From CAZSNT01 sp964607765 (GTDB lineage: Bacteria; Verrucomicrobiota; Lentisphaeria; Oligosphaerales; JABHEG01): a DNA stretch of 64,000 nucleotides. The DNA is taken from assembly GCA_964607765.1 (NCBI GenBank), contig CAZSNT010000001.1:62001-126000 (forward strand), in the 5' to 3' direction. The notes below the pieces were generated by a model. It was given only the letters and a program-made list of their open reading frames with translations, did not search any database and was not told the origin of the DNA. Positions 37,768 to 47,000 of this stretch are shown here, one piece after another (the first letter of the stretch is position 1; the number at the start of each line of letters is the position of its first letter). The translations under genes were made by a program, and so were the position numbers.

Positions 37768-37936
37768 CTTGGTCGGTAAGCCAGTTACGTGAGGCAGCCG
37801 CGCGTCCCCCGTAGCCCGGCTCTCCCGAGCCGGGTGTGCTGCCGTGCCTCCGGATAGAGCGGAACGACACGGACATCCGGCTCGGGAGAGCCGGGCTACG
37901 GGGGACGCCTCACGTAACGGGGGGGATCTTGGTCGG
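37768..37936. repeat. MITE-like inverted repeat flanked by 9-base direct repeats
   Basis: Perfect arms of 12 bp (37784-37795 with 37907-37918) and 30 bp (37804-37833 with 37877-37906) are separated by an 8-base interruption on the left side and a 43-base loop. The inner end of each arm holds the palindrome CCCGGCTC/GAGCCGGG. CTTGGTCGG occurs on both flanks (37768-37776, 37928-37936). No ORF is enclosed. The rest of the gap (37672-38046) shows nothing else. Confidence 0.75.
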
Positions 37937-38046
37937 CCAGGCTGGCTTGTTCCATGGTGCCGGCAGCATTATGGTGAGGCCCCACGACCTGGCACACGAT
38001 GTTGATCAGAGGGCCGTGACTGCCCTGCAAACCGGGAGCCAACTCC

Positions 38047-38895
38047 GTGCAGTATTCCGCCAACCTCATGGTGTTCGACGACACGGTTGACGATGCCGTA
38101 CTTGATCGCTTCGCCCAGCTCAAAGAACTGGGATTTGATGGTGTTGAGGTGCCGGTGTTCAGCCCGGACTCGGTCGATACGGCCGGGATCAGGCGCCGTG
38201 CGGAGGCGTGCGGGCTGCAGTTGACTGTGTCGGGGGCGCTGCCGCCGGGGACGCGTTTCTACGGCGCGGACGCCGGTGCCCGGCAGGGCGCCACGCGATA
38301 TGTAGAGGGCTTCATCCGCACGGCGTCCGAGCTCGGCGCGGGCGTGGTGTGCGGCCCGATCTACAAACCCGTGGGAGACACGGACCAGTCCGTCCCACTC
38401 GCGCAACAGATTGCGGAGACCGCAGACGCGATGCGGCCCCTGATGAAACAGGCTGAGGCGGCCGGTGTGCAGTTTGCGTTCGAGCCGCTGAACCGGTTCG
38501 AGACGGATTTCATGAACACGGCATCGGCCGGGATCGAGTTCTGCGCGCGCCTCGGCAGTCCGGCGGCCGGTTTGCTGCTGGACACGTTTCACATGCACAT
38601 TGAGGAGAAGGCTGTGGGCGCGGCGATCCGCGCCGCTGCCGCCGCCGGCGTGTTGACGCACTTCCATGCCAGCGAGAACGACCGCGGCACCGCGGGCAGC
38701 GGACAAGTACGCTGGGATCAGGCAGCCGATGCCCTGACGCAGGCCAAGTACGATGGCTGGGTGGTGCTGGAGAGCTTCAGCCAGACGAACCAGGCGATCA
38801 AAACAGCCGTGTCCTGCTGGCGCCCGTTCTTCCCGTCTGAAGAGGAGTTCCTCGCGAACGGACTGGCGTTTGTGAAGGGGGCGCTGGCGCCGTAG
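38047..38895 (+). CDS. Sugar phosphate isomerase/epimerase (xylose isomerase-like TIM barrel)
   Basis: This 282-residue protein belongs to the AP-endonuclease-2/tagatose-psicose epimerase group. Ligands are visible in FAFEPLNRFETDF (Glu), LLLDTFHMHIEEK (Asp, His), THFHASENDRGTAGSG (His, Glu) and VVLESFSQ (Glu), as in ketose 3-epimerases that use Mn or Co. It would isomerise a free ketose or hexulose phosphate in the cytosol. The start is GTG 38047 with GGGAG 9 bases upstream; no ATG fits the fold. Upstream lies the MITE-like repeat. Confidence 0.9.
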   Translation: MQYSANLMVFDDTVDDAVLDRFAQLKELGFDGVEVPVFSPDSVDTAGIRRRAEACGLQLTVSGALPPGTRFYGADAGARQGATRYVEGFIRTASELGAGVVCGPIYKPVGDTDQSVPLAQQIAETADAMRPLMKQAEAAGVQFAFEPLNRFETDFMNTASAGIEFCARLGSPAAGLLLDTFHMHIEEKAVGAAIRAAAAAGVLTHFHASENDRGTAGSGQVRWDQAADALTQAKYDGWVVLESFSQTNQAIKTAVSCWRPFFPSEEEFLANGLAFVKGALAP

Positions 38896-38912
38896 CCCGA
38901 TCCAGGTGGGTG

Positions 38913-38944
38913 TGACTCACTGACTCAATGACTGAGTGACTCAG
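38913..38944 (+). repeat. Four tandem 8-mers upstream of the epimerase gene
   Basis: TGACTCAC, TGACTCAA, TGACTGAG and TGACTCAG stand in series (32 bases). They end 41 bases before the ATG of the SDR gene, which has no recognisable ribosome site. Confidence 0.8.
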
Positions 38945-38984
38945 TCCCGAGATTCCAACAATTCAGCAATCACACAATCCAGCC

Positions 38985-40112
38985 ATGCCACCATCATTCC
39001 CCTATCGACGTGTCAGTGTCAGCGGCGTGACCGGTACTGTCGCGAGTCAGTTCGTGCCGTACCTGCTCAACGAAGTTCCGGGCGTGGCGGCCGTGACCAC
39101 ATCCTGCCGTCAGGGCAGTGCGGCGCGCGCAAGGCGCGTTCCGCAATCCTCGAAGCTGCGGGTGCTCGAGGGCAGCTTGCAGGACATCGACATGCTGCGG
39201 GCGCTGGTCGATGCGGGCGACATCGTCTATCACCTGGCCGCGTGGCTGGCCAACACGTCCTTGCCCGAGGACGCGAATGAGGTCTACAGCACGAACAGCC
39301 TGGCCACCGCCGTGATCGCGCGGCTCTGCGAACGGCGGCACAGGCCCCTGGTCTTCACGTCCTCTCACAGCGTCTATTTTGCCGGGAACTACGCGGGACG
39401 CATCAAGGAAGACACGTTCGTCTTCCGTCGCGACTTCGTCGACTGGATCGAGCAGGTGCGACACGCCTACTATGCGTATGCGGACGAACTGATTGCCGGT
39501 ACGGCGCAGTTCGCCGGTGCGTCGCCGCGTCTGGATGCCATCCATGCCGAGCTGCCGCCACCGTTCGAGCCGCTGATCTATGACCGGGATGAGTACCACA
39601 TCTACTGCCTGACCAAACTGCTGGCCGAGCGCTTCGTGCTGGACCATGGCGGTGTGGTGCTGCGTCTGAGCAATGTGTACGGGCCGGGGGACGAGTCGCT
39701 GCAGGCCGTGGGTGAGGCCTGCCACCGCATCATGACGGCCGAGCCCGGCGCGTCGCTCGCGATCCGGCAGCCGTTCAAGAAACTCGTTCCTGCCTGTCTG
39801 CCGGACATCATCCAGGCCCTGCTCCGGGCCGCCGCACTCGAACTCCCGGAAGACGTGGCGCCGGTGTTCACGGTCGCTTCTCAGGAGCATTACCTGCGTG
39901 AAGACGATCTACTCCGAACCGCTGCACAGGCCCTCAACGAACTGCGCGACACAGCACACGGTTACGACATCGAGCCGCTGCCGCCCGAAACGAGCAGAGC
40001 CTTCACATACGACCTGACCAAGCTGCGGACTTGGCTCCTGCCCGACACGCCGCTCACCCCGTTCGCAGACGGCCTGAAGCAGCAACTGGCCTGGCGCCTG
40101 AACCGCGGATGA
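38985..40112 (+). CDS. NAD-dependent epimerase/dehydratase family protein (extended SDR)
   Basis: The 375-residue protein has an extended-SDR layout: VSVSGVTGTVASQFVPYLL (a modified GxxGxxG), then AGDIVYHLAAWLANTS, TSSHSVYFAG with the catalytic Ser, and the Tyr/Lys pair in YHIYCLTKLLAERF. VLRLSNVYGPGDES and the C-terminal dimer part are also normal. It is likely a nucleotide-sugar epimerase or reductase. An insert (about 135-195) lengthens the chain. There is no clear ribosome site before ATG 38985. It follows the sugar isomerase by 89 bases that include the 8-mer array. Confidence 0.85.
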   Translation: MPPSFPYRRVSVSGVTGTVASQFVPYLLNEVPGVAAVTTSCRQGSAARARRVPQSSKLRVLEGSLQDIDMLRALVDAGDIVYHLAAWLANTSLPEDANEVYSTNSLATAVIARLCERRHRPLVFTSSHSVYFAGNYAGRIKEDTFVFRRDFVDWIEQVRHAYYAYADELIAGTAQFAGASPRLDAIHAELPPPFEPLIYDRDEYHIYCLTKLLAERFVLDHGGVVLRLSNVYGPGDESLQAVGEACHRIMTAEPGASLAIRQPFKKLVPACLPDIIQALLRAAALELPEDVAPVFTVASQEHYLREDDLLRTAAQALNELRDTAHGYDIEPLPPETSRAFTYDLTKLRTWLLPDTPLTPFADGLKQQLAWRLNRG

Positions 40113-40168
40113 CGGGAGGGAGGCCCCACGGATGGCAGAGCCGGCCCACGGATGCAAGTCTTGGGTAG

Positions 40169-40221
40169 CCACTGCGCGCAGTCTGAGTTCCGTCCCGCCT
40201 TCCTGGACGGGACGGCAGTGG
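40169..40221 (+). other. Nested inverted repeat upstream of the exported sulfatase
   Basis: CCGTCCCG (40190-40197) pairs with CGGGACGG (40208-40215); around them CCACTG and CAGTGG pair as an outer stem. It lies about 75 bases before the sulfatase start and has no T-run. It may be an RNA leader structure. Confidence 0.4.
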
Positions 40222-40291
40222 GAGTGAAGCTTCAGCGAGCGGATTCCGTCGTTGAGTTCCGCTCGTCATCCCTCCCCGCCAAGGAGACGCC

Positions 40292-42613
40292 GTGAATCAC
40301 ACACACTTCCACTTCGCCCCTCTCGCTGCACGCCGACCGGCGCTTGGCCGCTGGCTTCATGTCGCTGTTTCCGCCCTGCTTCTCGCCGCATTGCCGGCCC
40401 ACGCCGAGCCCCAAGCCGCCGACAGGCCGAACATTCTCTGGATCACGTGCGAGGACACCAGTCCCAACCTTGGTTGCTACGGTGACGCGTACGCGAGCAC
40501 GCCGCACCTCGACCGGCTGGCGGCGGAAGGCGTGCTCTATCGCAACGCCTATGCCACGGCGTCGGTCTGCTCGCCCGCACGGTCGTGCATCATCACCGGC
40601 GTTCACGCAGGCGCCTTGGGCACGCAGCACTTGCGGAAATTGGTCCTCAAACCGGAACGGATTCGCTGCTTCACGGAGTACCTGCGGGAGGCGGGCTACA
40701 CCACCACGAACAACGTCAAGCAGGACTACCAGTTCACGACGCCCGCCGAGGCCTGGGACGAGTCGAGCCGCAAGGCACACTGGCGCAAACGTCCGGCCGG
40801 GACGCCTTTCTTCAGTATCTTCAATCTGACCATGACGCACCAGAGCCAGACGCGTTACGGCGGCGCGAAACTGCAGCAGGTCAACGACAGTCTGCCGCCC
40901 GAGCTGCGCCACGATCCCGTCGCCGCGCCGCTGCCGCCATACTACCCGGACACGCCTCTGGTGCGGGAGAATGTGGCCGCGTACCACACGCAGATCACCG
41001 TGATGGACCGCGCCGTGGGGAAGCTCCTGGCGGAACTGGCCAAGGACGGGCTGACCGGGGACACGATCGTGTTCTTCTTCTCGGACCACGGTGCCGGCCT
41101 GCCGCGCGGCAAACGCTGGCTGCACCGTAGCGGCATCCACGTGCCGTTTATCGTTCGGTGTCCGGCCAAGTACCGGCATCTTGTTCCGGGTGCGCCCGGC
41201 ACGGCGACGGATCGGCTCGTCAGCTTTGCGGACCTCGCACCGACAGTGCTGAGTTTGGTCGGCCTGCCCGTCCCGGCACACATGCAGGGCCGCGCGTTCC
41301 TCGGCCAAACGGCAGCTACGCCCCGGCGCGACGTGTTTGCGTCCAGGGACCGGGTGGACGAGGTCATTCTGTGCAGCCGGACAGTGGTCACAGAGCGCTT
41401 CCAGTACATCCGCAATTTCCATCCTCACCGCCCTCGGATGCCGCTGAGCGACTACTCCGAGCGTACCCCGATCCGGCAGGAAGTGCGGCGGCTCGCCGCG
41501 GCAGGAACACTGCCAGGGACGCAAGGCTGGCTGGCGCGGCGGACGACCCCTGCGGAAGAGCTTTACGACCTGTACGCGGATCCGCACGAAGTAGCCAACT
41601 TGGCGAGCTCCGCCGAGCACCAGGGCACTCTCAGGAGGCTGCGTAAGACGCTCACCACGCGTATGCGGGAGATCCGCGACACCGGCGTGTTCACGGAAAG
41701 CGAGATGCACAGTCGTCTGTCCGCGCCCCCCTACGACGGGGTCCGTGGTCTGAGCGACGCCCAGTACGAGGTCATTCTCGACACCGCGCGGAGGGTTGGC
41801 ATGGGCCCAGCGCACCGTGACGAGCTCATCAGCCGCCTCGCGCACAGCGACAGCGCCGTGCGCTACTGGGCCGCGACAGGGCTTCTTGCACTTGGCCGTG
41901 ACGCGCTGCCGGCCGAGCCGGCGTTGAGGCAGGCACTGCAGGATGCGTCTCCGAGCGTTCGGGTCGCCGCTGCGGAGGCGCTGTGTGGGCTCGGCCACGA
42001 GGCCGAGGCCATACCTGTTCTCGCCAATGAGCTCGGTGTCGCGGATGATGTCCTGGCCACCGAGATCACGACCGCGCTTCTTGCCGTCGGCGGGAAAGCC
42101 AGGCCGGCCGCCGAGGCGCTGCGCGCCGCACAACGGCGAAAGCTGAGGTACGCAGGGAAGAACATCCAGCACATCCTCGATGCGCTGGGCTTGACGGCAA
42201 CTCCTGCCGCCGAACCCGTTGCCCGTCCCCCCGGCGCCATCGCGGGCCTGAGCTTCAGCAAAGCGTTCGGCGTCCGTCCAGGCCGCTGCACCGAGGGCGG
42301 CCAGTGTGCCGCTTGGATCGACAACGGCGACTGGTCGGAGTACGACATCGAGGTGACGGCGGCCGGCGCACACACCGTGCAGCTGCGGGTCGCCAGCCAG
42401 CACAGAAAAGGCGGCACGATCCGGTTGCTGCTCGGCGGTAAGCCGCTGGGCAGTGTCGATGTGCCGAACACCGGCGGCTGGCAGAACTGGCGGACAGTCG
42501 AGTGTGCCGTGATATTGCCTGAAGCAGGCCGCCACACGTTGCGGCTGGAGTTTGCCGGCGGCACGGGCAGCCTGCTCAACGTGAGTTGGTTCAGAGTGAC
42601 CCCAGGGAGATGA
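40292..42613 (+). CDS. Exported sulfatase with HEAT repeats and C-terminal CBM
   Basis: The 773-residue protein has a signal peptide (hydrophobic HVAVSALLLAALPAHAEP, cleavage near residue 40) and a type I sulfatase domain from RPNILWITCEDTSPNLGCYG. The formylglycine site is C93-S-P-A-R in ATASVCSPARSCIITG. FFFSDHGAGLPRGKRWLHRSG is the C-terminal metal site. Residues about 500-610 form HEAT-like repeats (LISRLAHSDSAVRYWAATGLLALG, LQDASPSVRVAAAEALCGLG). The C-terminus (about 640-770) is a CBM6-like module (VDVPNTGGWQNWRTVECAVILPEAGRHTLRLEF). It desulfates extracellular glycans. The start is GTG 40292 with AAGGAG 5 bases upstream. Confidence 0.92.
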   Translation: MNHTHFHFAPLAARRPALGRWLHVAVSALLLAALPAHAEPQAADRPNILWITCEDTSPNLGCYGDAYASTPHLDRLAAEGVLYRNAYATASVCSPARSCIITGVHAGALGTQHLRKLVLKPERIRCFTEYLREAGYTTTNNVKQDYQFTTPAEAWDESSRKAHWRKRPAGTPFFSIFNLTMTHQSQTRYGGAKLQQVNDSLPPELRHDPVAAPLPPYYPDTPLVRENVAAYHTQITVMDRAVGKLLAELAKDGLTGDTIVFFFSDHGAGLPRGKRWLHRSGIHVPFIVRCPAKYRHLVPGAPGTATDRLVSFADLAPTVLSLVGLPVPAHMQGRAFLGQTAATPRRDVFASRDRVDEVILCSRTVVTERFQYIRNFHPHRPRMPLSDYSERTPIRQEVRRLAAAGTLPGTQGWLARRTTPAEELYDLYADPHEVANLASSAEHQGTLRRLRKTLTTRMREIRDTGVFTESEMHSRLSAPPYDGVRGLSDAQYEVILDTARRVGMGPAHRDELISRLAHSDSAVRYWAATGLLALGRDALPAEPALRQALQDASPSVRVAAAEALCGLGHEAEAIPVLANELGVADDVLATEITTALLAVGGKARPAAEALRAAQRRKLRYAGKNIQHILDALGLTATPAAEPVARPPGAIAGLSFSKAFGVRPGRCTEGGQCAAWIDNGDWSEYDIEVTAAGAHTVQLRVASQHRKGGTIRLLLGGKPLGSVDVPNTGGWQNWRTVECAVILPEAGRHTLRLEFAGGTGSLLNVSWFRVTPGR

Positions 42614-42616
42614 CGG

Positions 42617-43669
42617 ATGCCGATGTTCGCTGTGGATGAATCGTATTTTGCCGGTGCTGCTTCGATCGAGCGTGTCGACGGCGCGCTCCGGCCGTGGCGG
42701 CTGCCGCACCAAAGCCATGGTCTGTTTCCGTCGCCGGGCAACGCGCTTGTGGACCGGGCCCAGTGCACCAGCGGTGTGCGGCTGCGGTTTGTGACGGACG
42801 CGTCGCGCCTGACACTGCGGTTTGCCCCGCTCGGGCCCACGCACGGCTCCGTTCCGGAAGGCCACGCCTTCGACCTGGTTCGGGACAATGCCATCCTGCA
42901 GGTAGCACGCTGCAAAGGCGGCGCGACCCAAGCGGCATTCGCCGACCTGCCTGCGGGCAAGAACCTGTACGAGATCTGGCTGCCGCCAAGTTGCGGCGTC
43001 GATGTGCAGGGGCTGGAGCTGCCGGCGGGGGCCACGCTGTACCCCGTGCCGGACCGGCGTCCCATGTGGGTGACCTGGGGCAGCTCGCTCACACACTGCG
43101 TTCGTGCGGGGAGCGCGGCGCGAGTCTGGCCGGGAACGGTCGCGCGCACGCACGACCTGAATCTGGTCAATCTCGGGTTCGGCGGTCAGTGTCATCTCGA
43201 TCCCATGATTGCCATGCACATCCGTGATCTGCCCGCGTCGTTCATCTCGCTGAAACTCGGCATCAACATGATTGGCGGCGGCAGCGTGAACGCGCGGACC
43301 TATCCCGCACTCATCGTGGGCGCGGTGCAGATCATTCGCGAAAAGCACCCGCACACGCCGTTGCTGCTCGTCTCGCCCTACGCGTGCCCGCCACGTGAGT
43401 CCACCCCAAACGCCGTGGGGTACACACTTGAGGGGATGCGCCGTGACATGCAGGACGTGCACCGGCGCTGCGTTGAGGGCGGGGACCGCAACCTGTACTA
43501 CGTCAGCGGCTACACGCTCTTCACGGCCGAGGACATCGAGGAACACGCGCCGGACGACAAGTGCCACGCGGGCGCGGCCGGCATCGACCTGCAGGCCGAA
43601 CGGTTCATCAAGCACGCCATGCCACTTCTGCTGGGACAGCCGCGTGACACAAGACTCAGTTATCGGTGA
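42617..43669 (+). CDS. SGNH/GDSL hydrolase with N-terminal jelly-roll (CE2-like)
   Basis: This 350-residue protein has an N-terminal beta-sandwich (to about 150) and an SGNH hydrolase domain. Blocks are VTWGSSLTHC (nucleophile Ser, block I), LGFGGQCHLD (block II), LKLGINMIGG (block III, GxN) and DDKCHAGAAGIDLQAERF (Asp/His, block V). The layout is like CE2 acetyl esterases, which deacetylate plant-type polysaccharides. No signal peptide is visible. ATG 42617 lies 3 bases after the sulfatase stop with GGGAGA upstream, so the two are co-transcribed and likely act on the same glycan. Confidence 0.88.
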   Translation: MPMFAVDESYFAGAASIERVDGALRPWRLPHQSHGLFPSPGNALVDRAQCTSGVRLRFVTDASRLTLRFAPLGPTHGSVPEGHAFDLVRDNAILQVARCKGGATQAAFADLPAGKNLYEIWLPPSCGVDVQGLELPAGATLYPVPDRRPMWVTWGSSLTHCVRAGSAARVWPGTVARTHDLNLVNLGFGGQCHLDPMIAMHIRDLPASFISLKLGINMIGGGSVNARTYPALIVGAVQIIREKHPHTPLLLVSPYACPPRESTPNAVGYTLEGMRRDMQDVHRRCVEGGDRNLYYVSGYTLFTAEDIEEHAPDDKCHAGAAGIDLQAERFIKHAMPLLLGQPRDTRLSYR

Positions 43670-44022
43670 TCGTGGTGTCATGGGAGAGGCGCGGAGCACG
43701 GCAATGGGCATGCTCGCCGCCAAGGCGGATGCTGGTGAGATCCCGGATGGACAACGTCTTCCTGCGGCGGCTCGTTCAGGCTTACCCTCCGTAGCGCGAC
43801 GACAGGAAGCCGCCGCCCAGAGAGTGGCGCCACGTCCGGCCAGGCAGGATACGGTAGCCAACGGTCCAGCTTAACGGTTACGGTTTACACCGGTCTGCCC
43901 AACGAGCTCGTGGGGGTCTGCAAGCCTGCCGAGGCGGCTCCGTACCCGCCTGCCCAATTATTCGGCCCCCGCCGTTCGTTGTACTACAGCACGGAGACTG
44001 ACCATCGCAGGAGTAGAAAAAC
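43670..44022. other. Intergenic stretch with no recognised feature
   Basis: This 353-base stretch separates the SGNH hydrolase from the 1391-residue gene. Open frames in it lack ribosome sites and protein character. I see no strong hairpin, repeat or promoter in it. Confidence 0.4.
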
Positions 44023-47000
44023 ATGCACCGATTTGCCCTGATACTGTCCATTGCAGCTATTCCCGCGATCTGCGCGGACGCGTTCAGAATTGACGACATC
44101 TACCGGAAGCAGGACACCTGGCGCGACACGCTCCGCGTCTCGCTCCGCAACCTGGTGGCGTGGGAGAAGGCGCACGCCAAGGCCGGGGCGGCGGGAGCCG
44201 GGGCAGCCGGCTTCGAATTGCTCGAGCAGCAGCAGGGCATCGGCCTCAGCCGCTGGAAGACGTTGCCGCCCTTTAAAGCCCAGAAAGATGCCTTGGGGCA
44301 CGACTACGGCCCGGAATCGTCCCTCGAGACGCAGAAGTGGCTCGAGAAACCCAAATGGCGTGCCGGTTATGTCATCAAGATGGGCATGCCGGGCAGCACG
44401 ATCCAGTACTGCTACTGCAGACTCCAGGCGGATGCTGATCGAACCGTCACCGCATACATGGGCAGTGACGACGGGATTGCCGTGTTTCTCAACGGCGCCA
44501 AGCTGCTGGCCAACGACGCCAGGCGCGGTGTGGGCGCGAACCAGGAGACGGTGAAGTTGGCACTGAAGAAGGGGGTCAACCATCTACTCCTCAAGATCCA
44601 CAATGCCGGGGGGGACAGCGGCATGTACTTCTCGCTCGAGAAGGAGGCCAAAGGCAGTCTCAGCAGCTCGACGAAAGGCATCTCTCTTGAGGACAGTCGT
44701 CGAACGGCCATCTGGGCACGGCTGACCAAAGACTTCGGCGCTGATCCCGTCCGCGCAAGAGAGATGAAGGCCGAGCGCCAGGACGGCATCTGGGCCGGCG
44801 ACCTCGGCAAGAACGAGCTCGGGACACTCGCCCAACGGTACGCTGCCAACACACGCCCTTACGAGGAACTGGACAAGAAGGCCAAAGGCCTGGTCGCATC
44901 CGTCAAGGACGCCGCTTCGCTGCAGAAGCTCCGGGACGTCTACTACGAGTCTCTGGCCCTGCACGCCATTTTCGGCCCGAAAGACCCCGCCGCCCCGAAC
45001 AACGGCCTGCCGCCCTGCCTGCCGCCGGAACAGAATGACGGCGTCCTGAACGGCCCCTTGACCAAGGGCGGCCACTCGGCCAAGGGCGAGGGCGATCAGG
45101 AGTCACTTCGGCTTGCCATCGAGGACTTGATCAACACCCATGGCGACAAGTACCCGAACGGCAAGAGCTACCTCGAGCGTCTCAAGACAGTCAAGCCGGG
45201 CTCAGAGGAGTTCCTCGCCCTCAAGCGCGAAGCCCTGCTGGCCAATCCACTGCTGGACTTCGACAAGGTCCTGATGGTGCGCAGCAAGAAGGGGAAGCGG
45301 TTTGCAGCCAACTGGGAAACACGCACCTCCTGCGGCGGCACATTCGAGGATGAACTGGTGGTTCTGTCTCTCAGGACAGGCGAGACCAAGACCGTCTACA
45401 AGCCGGGCGCCGGCAAGTACGTGGGCGACATCGACCTGCATTGGGACGGGGGCCGTGTGCTGTTCTCATCTCACGTCGACAAGGGAAAGCTGACAGACGT
45501 GCCCGGGACCAAGAGCACTCGACACTACAGCATCTTCGAAGTGGATATCGACCCGAAGAGCGGGGCCATGAAGGGCGACGTGCGGCAGGTGGCGCCCGAC
45601 ATGGGCCACGATGTGGACAATTACTACGCCTGCTATCTGCCCGATGACCGCATCGTCTTCGCCTCGACCGCGGCTTACGACGGCGTGCCGTGCGTGGGCG
45701 GTGGCGCCTATGTCGCTAATCTCTACCTGATGAACGGGGACGGCTCCGGCGTTCGCCGCCTGACCTTCGATCAGGACGCCAGCTGGCATCCGTCCGTACG
45801 CTCGGACGGTCGCGTCATGTACGTGCGTTGGGAATACACCGATTCGGCCCACTACTACAGCCGCGTTGTCATGACCATGAACCCCGACGGCACGGACCAG
45901 AAGGCCTACTACGGAAGCAACTCCTACTGGCCCAACAGTCTGTTTTTTCCGCGGCAGATCCCGGGCCCGGGGAATTCCACGAAGTTCGTGGCCACGGTTA
46001 CAGGCCATCACAGCCACGCCAAAGGCGGGGCGGCCTGCATTTTCGACGTGTCCAGAGGCCGCGAGGAGGCCGACGGAGCGGTGCAGTTCCTCACCGGCCG
46101 CGGCAAGAAGGTGGAGCCGCTGGTCATCGACAACCTGTGCCGCGTCTACAATCCGAAGTTCTACGAGCCCTTCCCGCTCAGCGAGAAGTACTTCCTGATC
46201 GTGGCGAATGCCTCAATCTACCTGGTCGACACGTTCGACAACATGCTCTGCCTCAAGCAGAAGGACGGTAGCGGCGGCTACTGGGAGCCCATTCCGCTGC
46301 GCAAGGCCGAGCGCCCGCCCGTGGTCGCGGACCGCGTCGACTCGCGCCGCAAACACACGACCGTGATCCTCAACGATGTCTACCAGGGCCCGGGGCTGGC
46401 CGGCGTGCCGCGCGGGACCGTGAAGGCTGTCCGCGTCTATCGCTACGAGTACGGGCCACGCCACAAGGGCGGCCACTATGCCATGGGCATGGAGGCCGGC
46501 TGGGACGCCAAGCAGATCCTCGGCACTGCCCCCGTCAAGCCGGACGGATCGGCTTCCTTTATGGTGCCCGCCAACACACCTTTCGCCGTGCAGCCTCTGG
46601 ACGCGGATGGCAAAGCGCTGCAGTTGATGCGCAGCTGGGTGGTCGGCATGCCCGGTGAGCTCTTGTCGTGCGTCGGCTGCCACGAAAGCCAGAACCTCCC
46701 GCCGACTCTGTACAGAACCAAGGCCATGCTCCAGAAACCCGACAAACTCAAGCCCTTCCACGGCTCGGCTCGGGGGTTCAGTTTCACGCGCGAGATCCAG
46801 CCTGTGCTGGACAAGTTCTGCGTGGGCTGTCATGACGGCACCAGCGACCTCGCCGCGGACGGCCGCGACAAGAAGGGACGCTACATCGTCCCCGACCGTA
46901 TCATCGGAACGGGCTCCAACACCGGCAAGAAACTCAGGCAGTGCGGTATCCCCGACCTCTCGAAGCCCAGCTCGGCGCACCGCATGCTGCATCCCTACGT

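Noticed and set aside
38985..39030. Leader RNA or riboswitch before the epimerase
   Set aside because: The stretch before the start is simple 8-mer repeats and AT-rich text with no conserved riboswitch structure I can recognise.
40169..40221. Intrinsic terminator
   Set aside because: The stem is good but no T-run follows, so it is only listed as a possible RNA structure.
40232..43861. A 1209-codon minus-strand open frame
   Set aside because: It is antisense to the exported sulfatase and SGNH hydrolase, which have clear catalytic motifs. The frame is a GC shadow.
43684..43874. Small plus-strand gene before the chimeric gene
   Set aside because: The open frames here have no ribosome site, and their translations look random.
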